Positions 44,401-51,653 of a DNA stretch of 64,000 nucleotides are shown piece after piece; positions within the stretch are counted from its first letter, which is position 1; each line of letters opens with the position of its first letter. Position numbers and translations under genes: made by a program. This DNA is from Parasulfuritortus sp049322515 (lineage in GTDB: Bacteria; Pseudomonadota; Gammaproteobacteria; Burkholderiales; Thiobacillaceae), in NCBI GenBank assembly GCA_049322515.1, contig JBMOQW010000025.1:1-64000 (forward strand), written 5' to 3'. Under the pieces are notes generated by a model. It made no database searches, was not told the origin of the DNA, and was given only the letters and a program-made list of their open reading frames with translations.

Positions 44401-46492
44401 CACCTACACCGATCTCTGGCAAACCCTGACGCGGGGTGACACCTGGCGCGGCGAACTGCATAACCAGCGCAAGGACGGCAGCGCGCTGATCGAGTATGCC
44501 TTCATCACCCCGCTGCGCCAGCCCGACGGCGGCATCAGCCACTACGTCGCGGTCAAGGAAGACATCACCGAGAAAAAACGCGCCGGCGAGGAACTCGACC
44601 GCCACCGCCACCACCTCGAGGAACTGGTCGCCGAACGCACCCTGCAACTACAACAGGCGCTCGACCAGGCCAATGCCGCGACACGCGCCAAATCGGCCTT
44701 CCTGGCCAACATGAGCCACGAGATCCGGACCCCCATGAACGCCATCCTGGGCATGACCCACCTGCTCCGCGAGGATCTCGACGCGCCGCGCCAGCTCGAC
44801 CGGCTGACCAAGATCGAGACCGCCGGCCAGCACCTGCTGCGCCTGATCAACGACATCCTCGACCTGTCCAAGGTCGATGCCGACCAGCTCGAACTGGAAT
44901 CGATCCCGGTCGCGCTGGCCAGCATCCCGGCCAACGTCGCCTCGATGCTGCACGACCAGGCCGCCGACAAGGGCCTGGCCCTGAAGCTGGACACCGGGCC
45001 CCTGCCCGCGGCGCTCCTGGCCGACCCGACCCGGCTGACCCAGGCCCTGCTCAACCTGGCCAACAATGCCCTCAAGTTCACCCCCAGCGGTCAGGTCACC
45101 CTGCGCACCCGGGTCGTTGCCGAGGATGCCGACAGCGCCTTGATCCGCTTCGAGGTCGAGGACACCGGCATCGGCGTCCCGGCCGAGTTCATTCCCCGCC
45201 TGTTCACCCCCTTCGAACAGGCCGACGCCTCCACCACCCGTCGCTTCGGCGGCACCGGCCTCGGCCTCGCCATCGCCCGTCGGCTGGCCGAACGCATGGG
45301 CGGTGAGGCCGGCGCCCATGCCGCGCCAGGGCAGGGCAGCGTGTTCTGGTTCACCGCGCGCTTGGCCAAGACGGCGCATGACATCGCCGAAACGCGCCCC
45401 GAGCTCCGCGACATGGGCGCAGCGAAACGCACCCTGAAACACCATCACCGGGGCGCCCGGATCCTGGTGGTGGAAGACGAACCGACCAACCGCGAAGTCG
45501 CCGAGGGCCTGCTGCAAGGTGCCGGCCTGGTGACCGCCTGCGCTGGCAACGGCCGGGAAGCGGTCGACCGGCTCGCCGACCAGGCCTTCGACCTGATCCT
45601 GATGGACGTGCAGATGCCCGAGATGGATGGCCTCGAAGCGACCCGGCGGATCCGCGCCCTGCCGCTGTGCCCGCAGCCGCCCATCCTGGCCATGACCGCC
45701 AATGCCTTCAGTGAGGACCGTGACCGCTGCCTGGCCGCCGGCATGAACGACTTCATCGCCAAGCCGGTCGATCCGCCCCGGCTGTTCGACACCCTGCTGC
45801 GCTGGCTGCCCAAGTCGGCCGGCCCGGCCCAGCCCGAGCCAAGCGCAGCAGAGATCGCGCCGGAACCGGCCAGTCCCGGCACGGACCCGGTGCTGGCGCA
45901 GCTCGGCCAGTCCCTGGACCCGGCGGGCGTGGCACACGGCCTGGCCCTGGCTGGCGGCCGCGTCGACCGCTATCTGGGCCTGCTGCGCGAATTCCTGGCC
46001 CGCCACGGCGACGATCCGGCCCAGCTTGTGAAGCGCCGCGACGCCGGCCAGCCGGATGAGGCCCGAGGCCTGGCCCACGCCCTGAAGGGGGCGGCCGGCA
46101 GCCTCGGCCTCGATCGCCTGCACGCTGCCGCGCGGCACTGCGAGGCCAGTCTCCGGACCGGCGCCCCCTGCGATCCGGCGCCCCTGGCCGACGCCCTCGC
46201 CGAACTGCGCCAGGCCCTCGACGCCGTGGCCGACACGGACACCGGCGCGGCCCACGACCCGACCGCCGCGCGCGCCACCCTGAGCCACCTGAGCGCGTTG
46301 CTGGCTGCCGACGACACGGCCGCCAACGAGCTTTTCCTGGAACACCATACGGCGCTGTCGCTGGCCTATGGCGCGTCGCTCGAACCCCTGCGAAGATGCA
46401 TCGACGGCTATGATTATCCGGCCGCGCTGGCGGCCTGCGAGGCCCTCCTGGCCGCCCCGCCGTCACCGCCCGACAAGGAGACACTGACATGA
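41474..46492 (+). CDS. Very large hybrid histidine kinase with LytS-type membrane domain
   Basis: This 1672-residue kinase starts with a 5TM-5TMR_LYT-like membrane domain (about 1-195). PAS (about 205-325), PAS (about 375-500), GAF (about 510-660), three further PAS domains (about 665-1035), HisKA (His1082 in NMSHEIRTP), HATPase, a receiver (Asp1378) and Hpt (His1535 in LAHALKGAAG) follow, ending in the shared helical module (DDTAANELFLEH...). LytS-type membrane domains sense cell-envelope or small-molecule cues. It overlaps the output-less PAS sensor upstream and an HD-GYP regulator downstream, so a sensor-kinase-phosphodiesterase chain is likely. Confidence 0.93.
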   Translation: MTDPGLLALALTVNAALLLSLTQLIDLALVRRGIRWLDRPGWPAGLVVGALGCLLISVSTVLAPGLILDTRSVLLAVSGLFLGPVPTMVAMAITATWRLGLGGPGAWTGVAVILASGLLGLAARARWHGRLADLGWRPLFGLGWVTHAVMLGLMALLLPRDLVESTLARISLPVLVFYPVFTVALGLLVGDRLARQRDLERLRQEEARYHSLFENRHTVMLLIDPEHGRLVDANPAAERYYGWPRAQLRGMPLSDINTLSADQIQAEMARAKAEQRQHFEFRHRRADGSVRDVDVYSGPVNLEGKTYLLSIVHDASERKQAEAALRDSESARLRVQADALAAQEQARLAALNLLEDAVAARHQAEDSLRALDAVNERLELALSAAELGIYDHNVRTGMTTVTPEYARMLGHDPAHFVETTHTWLESLHPEDRARVNQAFDDYLAGRQAEYRVEFRQRTARGDWCWILSIGKVVARDDQGQPLRMLGVHLDISQRKAAEQRQARQARRDTTLLELPILAEHLDEVAFMTHALDQVAAITGSRVGCMHLVAPDQRRIEQTIWSSAAQAQDPAPFERPAPAALTGPWAEAAQHRTGVVLNAPPETSRPDGHAPGSRLITVPVLEHDTVVMVLGVADKTEPYADFDVETARLIGSDVWRLLQRKRMLHALRESEARFQSTFEQAAVGLALVAPDGRWLRVNQRLCEIVGRPAEILLTLTFQDITHPDDLALDQDYVHRMLTRAIDHYSMEKRYLRPDGSTVWANLTVALTWNDRDEPDYFISVVEDIQARKQIQAALHDSEERTRKIVENATDLIFINRDDRIRYINPPGVRMLRAGSADDLLGQSIYRLFDPDFHETLRTRIRQMLAQPGLAVPAIEERLVTFDGGRIDVEVNAVSYASGHHVDIQVTCRDISLRKQTEAQLRKLALAVEQSPESILITDRSANIEYVNQAFETVTGYRRAEAIGRNPRFLASGSTPPDTYTDLWQTLTRGDTWRGELHNQRKDGSALIEYAFITPLRQPDGGISHYVAVKEDITEKKRAGEELDRHRHHLEELVAERTLQLQQALDQANAATRAKSAFLANMSHEIRTPMNAILGMTHLLREDLDAPRQLDRLTKIETAGQHLLRLINDILDLSKVDADQLELESIPVALASIPANVASMLHDQAADKGLALKLDTGPLPAALLADPTRLTQALLNLANNALKFTPSGQVTLRTRVVAEDADSALIRFEVEDTGIGVPAEFIPRLFTPFEQADASTTRRFGGTGLGLAIARRLAERMGGEAGAHAAPGQGSVFWFTARLAKTAHDIAETRPELRDMGAAKRTLKHHHRGARILVVEDEPTNREVAEGLLQGAGLVTACAGNGREAVDRLADQAFDLILMDVQMPEMDGLEATRRIRALPLCPQPPILAMTANAFSEDRDRCLAAGMNDFIAKPVDPPRLFDTLLRWLPKSAGPAQPEPSAAEIAPEPASPGTDPVLAQLGQSLDPAGVAHGLALAGGRVDRYLGLLREFLARHGDDPAQLVKRRDAGQPDEARGLAHALKGAAGSLGLDRLHAAARHCEASLRTGAPCDPAPLADALAELRQALDAVADTDTGAAHDPTAARATLSHLSALLAADDTAANELFLEHHTALSLAYGASLEPLRRCIDGYDYPAALAACEALLAAPPSPPDKETLT

Positions 46493-47784
46493 CCCGCGCC
46501 GATGCCGAGCGCGCCCCCACGCCCACGGCCCCCGGTGGCATCCTGATCGTCGACGATCAGCCGGAAAACCTCGCCGTGCTGAGCAGCGTGCTGCAACCGC
46601 ACTACCGGGTCCGCGCCGCCCGTTCCGGCGAACAGGCGCTGCGCATCGCCGCCATGGCGCCACAGCCCGACCTGGCGCTGCTCGACATCATGATGCCAGA
46701 GATGGATGGCTACGCCCTGCTCGCCCGCCTGCGCGAGCAGCCCGCCACCCGTGACCTTCCGGTCATCTTCGTCACCGCCCTGGGCGCCGAGGCCGAGGAG
46801 CAGCATGGCCTGGAACTGGGCGCGGTGGACTACATCACCAAGCCGATCAAGCCGGCCCTGGTGCTGGCCCGGGTGCGCACCCAGCTGGAGCTGAAGGCGG
46901 CACGGGATGCCTTGGCCAACCAGAACGCCCAGCTAGAAAAGCAGGTCGCCGAGCGCACCCAGGCCCTGAAGCAGACCCTGGCCAAGCTGGAACACCTGAA
47001 CGGCCATCTCAAGAAAGCCTATTTCGGCACCCTGCTGGCCATCGGCCAGTTTGCCGAATTGCGCGGCGGCGGGATCGGCGAACACTCGCGCCGGGTCGCG
47101 GAACTGGCGCGTGCGGTCGCCACCCGGCTGGGCATGAGTGCCGCCGAAGCCCAGGATGTGTTCGTCGCCGCCCTGCTCCACGATGTCGGCAAGATCGGCT
47201 TCCCCGACCACCTGCTCAACAAGCCGGTCAGCCTCATGAACAGCGAGGAACTGGCCATCTACCGGCGCCATCCGGCACGCGGCGCCGACGCCATCCGGCA
47301 CATCGAGACCTTGTCCGGCATCGCCGAGATCATCCACGCCCACCACGAACGCTACGACGGCAGCGGATTCCCGGACGGCAAGAGCGGGCTGGACATCGCG
47401 CTCGGCGCCCGCATCATCGCCGCGGTGAGCGATTACGACGCGCTCCGGCGCGGCCAGCTGACCGACCAGTCGATGAGCGCCAAGGAAAGCTGCCAGTTCC
47501 TGCTCGAAAACCAGGGCAGCCGCTATGACCCGATGGTGATCGCCCAACTGGAACCGTTGTTGGCGGCCGAAGAAGACTTCGAGATCGATGAACTGGCGGT
47601 GGCGGCCCAGCATCTCCTGGAGGGCATGGTCCTGACCCGGGACGTCATCCACCCGAGCGGCTTCGTGTTGCTCTCCAAGGGCACCACCATGACCCGCCGC
47701 CTGATCGACCAGCTGGTGGCCGTCGAACAGCAGACCGGCGCACGGGTCAGGGTCCACGTGCAGCGCGAGTTCAAGCGTGTCTGA
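46489..47784 (+). CDS. Response regulator with HD-GYP domain and C-terminal extension
   Basis: This 431-residue protein has a receiver (about 16-135, Asp66 in LALLDIMMPEMDG), a coiled linker and an HD-GYP domain with LLHDVGKIGFPD and HHERYDGSGFPDG. An extra domain of about 80 residues at the C terminus (ELAVAAQHLLEGMVLTRDV...) is often seen after HD-GYP domains. It should degrade c-di-GMP under control of the overlapping hybrid kinase. Its stop lies eight bases inside the next gene, an orphan substrate-binding lipoprotein. Confidence 0.93.
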   Translation: MTRADAERAPTPTAPGGILIVDDQPENLAVLSSVLQPHYRVRAARSGEQALRIAAMAPQPDLALLDIMMPEMDGYALLARLREQPATRDLPVIFVTALGAEAEEQHGLELGAVDYITKPIKPALVLARVRTQLELKAARDALANQNAQLEKQVAERTQALKQTLAKLEHLNGHLKKAYFGTLLAIGQFAELRGGGIGEHSRRVAELARAVATRLGMSAAEAQDVFVAALLHDVGKIGFPDHLLNKPVSLMNSEELAIYRRHPARGADAIRHIETLSGIAEIIHAHHERYDGSGFPDGKSGLDIALGARIIAAVSDYDALRRGQLTDQSMSAKESCQFLLENQGSRYDPMVIAQLEPLLAAEEDFEIDELAVAAQHLLEGMVLTRDVIHPSGFVLLSKGTTMTRRLIDQLVAVEQQTGARVRVHVQREFKRV

Positions 47785-48754
47785 CCCATCCCTGTCGCGC
47801 CGCCGCTTCGTCGCCCTGCTGGCCGGCGCCGGCCTGGCCGGCTGCATGGTCGAGACCCCCGCGCCGGTCCGCATCGGGGTCAATCCCTGGGTCGGCTATG
47901 ATCCCCTGGTGCTGGCGCGCGAGCGCGGCTGGGCAGCGCCCGACCGGGTCCGCGTGGTCGAGCTCGCTTCCAACACGGAAAGCACCCGCGCCCTGCGCAA
48001 CGGCCTGCTGGAAGGCGCCGCGCTGACCCTGGACGAGGCGCTCCGGCTCCATGACGCCGGCGTGCCCCTGCGCATCGTCGCGGTGCTCGACGTTTCGCAC
48101 GGCGCCGACGCGGTGCTCGGCGCCCGGGGCCTGACCGACCCGGCCCAGCTCAAGGGCCGCCGCGTGGCGCTGGAAGAAACCGCGCTTGGCGCCCTGGTCC
48201 TGCACCGCCTGCTGAGTGCCGCCGGGCTCGGCCCGGACGACGTGCGCACCCTGCACGTGGAGGCCTCGCATCACGTCGCGGTCCTGGAACGGGGCATGGT
48301 CGACGCGGTGATCACCTTCGAGCCGATGAAACGGCAACTGGAGGCGCAGGGCTATCCGGTGCTGTTCGACAGCACCCGGATGCGCGGCGAGATCATCGAT
48401 GTCCTGGCCGTGCGGGCCGAGATCGACCGGCGCCGGATCGAGCCGGTCCTGGCCGCCTGGCAGCAGGGCCTGGCCGAGTTCCTGGCCCACCCGGCCGAAG
48501 CCTCGACCTTGCTCGCCCCAGGCACCGGGCTGACCCCGGAAGAATACCTGGTGACCCTGCGCGGCCTGCATTTCTATGACCTGGCCGGCAGCCTGGCACA
48601 GCTTTCCGGCCATCCACCCGGCCTGGGCCGGATGGCCGACGGCCTGGTCGGCGTGTTGCTCCGCCAGCGCCTGGTCACCCAGCCGCCGGATTGGGCCAGC
48701 CTGCTCGATCCGGGCCCGGCCCGCGCGGTCCTCGAACAGGGCCGGAAACCATGA
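47777..48754 (+). CDS. Orphan periplasmic substrate-binding lipoprotein (NMT1/SsuA-like)
   Basis: This 325-residue protein has a signal with three Arg (SRRRFVALLAGAGLAGC) ending at lipobox Cys23, so it may be exported folded by Tat and lipidated. The mature part is an ABC-type binding fold: RIGVNPWVGYDPLVLARERGW, the LKGRRVALEETALGALVLHRLL hinge and AVITFEPMKRQL. Relatives bind nitrate, taurine, thiamine precursors or similar ligands. No permease or ATPase gene is nearby; the overlapping next gene is a membrane PAS sensor, so it probably presents ligand to that sensor rather than to a transporter. The start is a GTG at 47777. Confidence 0.87.
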   Translation: MSDPSLSRRRFVALLAGAGLAGCMVETPAPVRIGVNPWVGYDPLVLARERGWAAPDRVRVVELASNTESTRALRNGLLEGAALTLDEALRLHDAGVPLRIVAVLDVSHGADAVLGARGLTDPAQLKGRRVALEETALGALVLHRLLSAAGLGPDDVRTLHVEASHHVAVLERGMVDAVITFEPMKRQLEAQGYPVLFDSTRMRGEIIDVLAVRAEIDRRRIEPVLAAWQQGLAEFLAHPAEASTLLAPGTGLTPEEYLVTLRGLHFYDLAGSLAQLSGHPPGLGRMADGLVGVLLRQRLVTQPPDWASLLDPGPARAVLEQGRKP

Positions 48755-50805
48755 CCTGGCAGCCGCTCCTGGCCTTGCCGGCGCGCCTCCTGGCGCCGCT
48801 CCTGCTGGCCGTCCTGGCCAGCCTGGCGATCGGCGTGAACCATTACCTGCTGGTGCGCGACCTGGAAGCCTCGGTGGTGCAGGAGGAAACCCGCCGCCTG
48901 CGCGAGCGCCTGGGGCTCGAACAATCCCGCCTGGAAATCCAGTTCGGCCTCGACAATCCCCAGCAGGTACGCCGGCTAGTCTCGGCCCTGGCGCTACACG
49001 AGGGTATCAGCCATGCCTGGCTGGTCGAGCACGAGGGCCGGGTGGTTGGTGCCCTGGCCCGGACCCAGATCGGCCAGGACTGGCCGACCCTGCTGGCACG
49101 CGAGACACCGGCCCTGGCCGAGGCGGCCCGGCAAGCCCAGGCCTCGAACGATCTTACTCCGCGCATCGTACCGATCCAGGCCGGGCAGGCGCTGCTCGGC
49201 ACGGTACCGGTCGGCCGCCGCCATCACCTGCTGGTGCGCATGGACCTCGCGGTCGCCCAGACCCAACGCAAATTCGAAGCGCGCGGCCAGTTGCGCCGCG
49301 AGGCCGCCAGCGTGGGGCTCTTCGTCCTGCTCCTGGCGGCCTTGTTGCATGCGCTCTGGTTCCGCCGCGCCGCCCGACTCACCGCCACCGCGACGGCGCT
49401 CGGCACCGGCCAGCTCGACGCCCGGGCACGCCTGGGCGGGCGCGACGAACTGGCCGCGATCGGCGCCGCGCTCGATGCCATGGCCGACCGGCACCAGCAC
49501 CAGCAAATCGAACTGCGCCGCCTGGCCGACTTGATCCGCCATTCGCCGGTGGTCGCCTTCACCTGGCTGGCGCAGCCTGGCTGGCCGGTCAGCTACGTCA
49601 GCGAGAACGTCGAGGACTGGGGCTATCGGCGCGAGGATTTCCTGTCCGGCCAGCTGCACTACATCGATCTCGTGCACCCGGACGACCGCACCTGGCTGGA
49701 AGCCGACGTGGCCGACCACCTGGCCCACGGCCCCGACCACTATCGCCAGGAATACCGGCTCAAGCGCCTGGATGGCGGCTGGCGCTGGGTCGACGACCGC
49801 ACCTGGCTGACGCGAGACGCACAGGGCGCGGTGACCGCCATCCACGGCCTCATCTCCGACAACACCGAATATCACCGGGTCGCGACCCAGGCCATCGAAT
49901 CGGCCGCCGCCCTGCGCGCCATTTTCGAGGGCGTGCATGAAGGCATCCTGGTGGTCGACCTGGCTGACACCCGTGTGGTCATGGCCAACCCGGCCTTGTG
50001 CACGATGCTCGGCCAGGACGAGGCAGCGCTGATCGAACAACCGGCCGAACACCTGCATCCGGAAGCGGCCCGGGCCAGCCTGCGCGAACGCTACGCGGCC
50101 ATGGCCCAGGGCCAGTTCGAGGCCCCCCCCCTGCTCTCCCTGCGCGGCCCGAACGACAGCGTCTGGCTGGCCGAGGCCAGTGTCGCGCCGATCAGCCTGA
50201 GCGGTCGCGCCTGCGTGCTCTGGGTGCTGCGCGACGTGACCGAACGGGCCCGTACCGAAGCCGCGCTGGCCGAGAGCGAAGCGCGCCACCGCTACCTGTT
50301 CGAACACAATCCGGTCCCCATGTTGATCTACGAGCGCCACAGCCTGCGCCTGGTGGCGGTGAACGAGGCCTTCCTGTCCCATTACGGCTACGACCCGGAA
50401 GAAGCGCTCGCCTTGCGCCTGCCCGATCTCCACCCGCAGCAGGAAAAGCCCGCCATCATCGCCCTGGCCCGCGAACTGCACGGGCTCGCCGAGGCGGGCG
50501 AATGGCACCACCGGCGCAAGGACGGCGACTACATCCACGTGGTGGCCCATGCCCACGACCTGATGCATGAAGGCCGTGCCTGCCAGGTCGTGGTGCTCAC
50601 CGACATCACCGCGTTGAAACGCGCCGAGCAGGACCTGCGCCAGCGCAACAGCGAGTTGGAACAATTCAACGAGGCCTCGATCGGCCGGGAACTGCGCATG
50701 ATCGAACTGAAGCGCGAGATCAACGCCCTGGCCAGCGAACTCGGGCGGCCGGCCCCGTATGCCCTGGATTTCGCCGAGCCGCCGGCCGAGGCGCCCAAGC
50801 CATGA
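48751..50805 (+). CDS. Membrane PAS sensor without an output domain (partner of the SBP lipoprotein)
   Basis: This 684-residue inner-membrane protein has TM1 (about 10-35), a periplasmic domain of some 150 residues, TM2 (about 190-208), HAMP and three PAS domains (about 255-380, 395-505 and 515-635). The end helix GRELRMIELKREINALASEL is like that of the protein at 39636. No catalytic output domain is present. It overlaps the substrate-binding lipoprotein gene upstream and an SBP_bac_3 gene downstream by four bases each. A likely role is ligand-dependent input to a neighbouring kinase, probably the one at 51650. Confidence 0.82.
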   Translation: MTWQPLLALPARLLAPLLLAVLASLAIGVNHYLLVRDLEASVVQEETRRLRERLGLEQSRLEIQFGLDNPQQVRRLVSALALHEGISHAWLVEHEGRVVGALARTQIGQDWPTLLARETPALAEAARQAQASNDLTPRIVPIQAGQALLGTVPVGRRHHLLVRMDLAVAQTQRKFEARGQLRREAASVGLFVLLLAALLHALWFRRAARLTATATALGTGQLDARARLGGRDELAAIGAALDAMADRHQHQQIELRRLADLIRHSPVVAFTWLAQPGWPVSYVSENVEDWGYRREDFLSGQLHYIDLVHPDDRTWLEADVADHLAHGPDHYRQEYRLKRLDGGWRWVDDRTWLTRDAQGAVTAIHGLISDNTEYHRVATQAIESAAALRAIFEGVHEGILVVDLADTRVVMANPALCTMLGQDEAALIEQPAEHLHPEAARASLRERYAAMAQGQFEAPPLLSLRGPNDSVWLAEASVAPISLSGRACVLWVLRDVTERARTEAALAESEARHRYLFEHNPVPMLIYERHSLRLVAVNEAFLSHYGYDPEEALALRLPDLHPQQEKPAIIALARELHGLAEAGEWHHRRKDGDYIHVVAHAHDLMHEGRACQVVVLTDITALKRAEQDLRQRNSELEQFNEASIGRELRMIELKREINALASELGRPAPYALDFAEPPAEAPKP

Positions 50806-51653
50806 GCCGAACGGGCCTGTCCCTCGCGTTCCTGGCCGGGGTGCTGGGCTTCCTGCTCATGGCCGGGCTCGCCTGGCACCTGTTCGGCCAGGACGACACC
50901 CTGGCCCGGGTGCGGGACGGCAGTCCGCTGCGCATCGGCTATGCCGTGGAAGCGCCCTATGCCCTGGTCGACCGGTCCGGCCGCGTCACCGGCGAGGCGC
51001 CCGAGATCGCCCGGCAGATGGCCGAGCGCCTCGGCATCACCCAGATCGAATGGCGGCAGGTCGAATTCGGCCAATTGATCGAAGCCTTGCGCGCGGGCGA
51101 GATCGACGTCATCGCCGCCGGCCTGTATGTCACCCCGGAGCGCGCGCGCCTGGTCCGCTTCTCCCGGCCGACCCTGCGGGTCGATCCGGGGCTGCTGGTG
51201 GCGCGCGGCAACCCCAAGGCGCTCTCGACCTATCGTGATGTCCTCGCCCGGCGCGATGTCCGGATCGCGGTGCTGGCCGGCGCGGTCGAGGAATCCCTGG
51301 TGCGCCGGGCGGGCCTCCCCGAGCAACGCCTGCGCGTGGTCCCGGATGCCAGCACCGGCCGCCAGGCCGTGGCGGCGGGCCTGGCCGACGCCTTGCTGCT
51401 GTCCCGGCCCACGGTCCGCTGGATGGCACACCAGGCCAGCCTGGTCGACACCGAAGCCGTCGCGCCCGCCACGCCTGAAGGCGCCGAAGGCCTGCATGCC
51501 ACCACGGCGTTCGCCTTCCGTAAGGCCGACGGGCCCTTGGCCCGGGCCTGGGACACTGCCCTCGCAGGGTATCTGGGCGGACCTGAACACTTGGCCTTGC
51601 TGCGTCGGTTCGGGCTCGGGCCGGACACCCTGCCAGCACGGAATACGCCATGA
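50802..51653 (+). CDS. Membrane-anchored SBP_bac_3-type solute-binding protein
   Basis: This 283-residue protein has an N-terminal hydrophobic segment (about 5-25) with no clear cleavage site, so it is probably anchored to the inner membrane facing the periplasm. A family-3 solute-binding fold follows (LRIGYAVEAPYALVDRSGRVTGEAPEIA, LRAGEIDVIAAGLYVTPERA). This family binds amino acids, ectoine and related ligands. No transporter genes are linked, and the overlapping next gene is a histidine kinase, so it most likely acts as a separate ligand-sensing subunit. Confidence 0.86.
   Translation: MSRTGLSLAFLAGVLGFLLMAGLAWHLFGQDDTLARVRDGSPLRIGYAVEAPYALVDRSGRVTGEAPEIARQMAERLGITQIEWRQVEFGQLIEALRAGEIDVIAAGLYVTPERARLVRFSRPTLRVDPGLLVARGNPKALSTYRDVLARRDVRIAVLAGAVEESLVRRAGLPEQRLRVVPDASTGRQAVAAGLADALLLSRPTVRWMAHQASLVDTEAVAPATPEGAEGLHATTAFAFRKADGPLARAWDTALAGYLGGPEHLALLRRFGLGPDTLPARNTP

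Noticed and set aside
47777..51653. ABC or TRAP uptake operon
   Set aside because: Two binding proteins are present but no permease or ATPase gene; both neighbour sensor genes instead.
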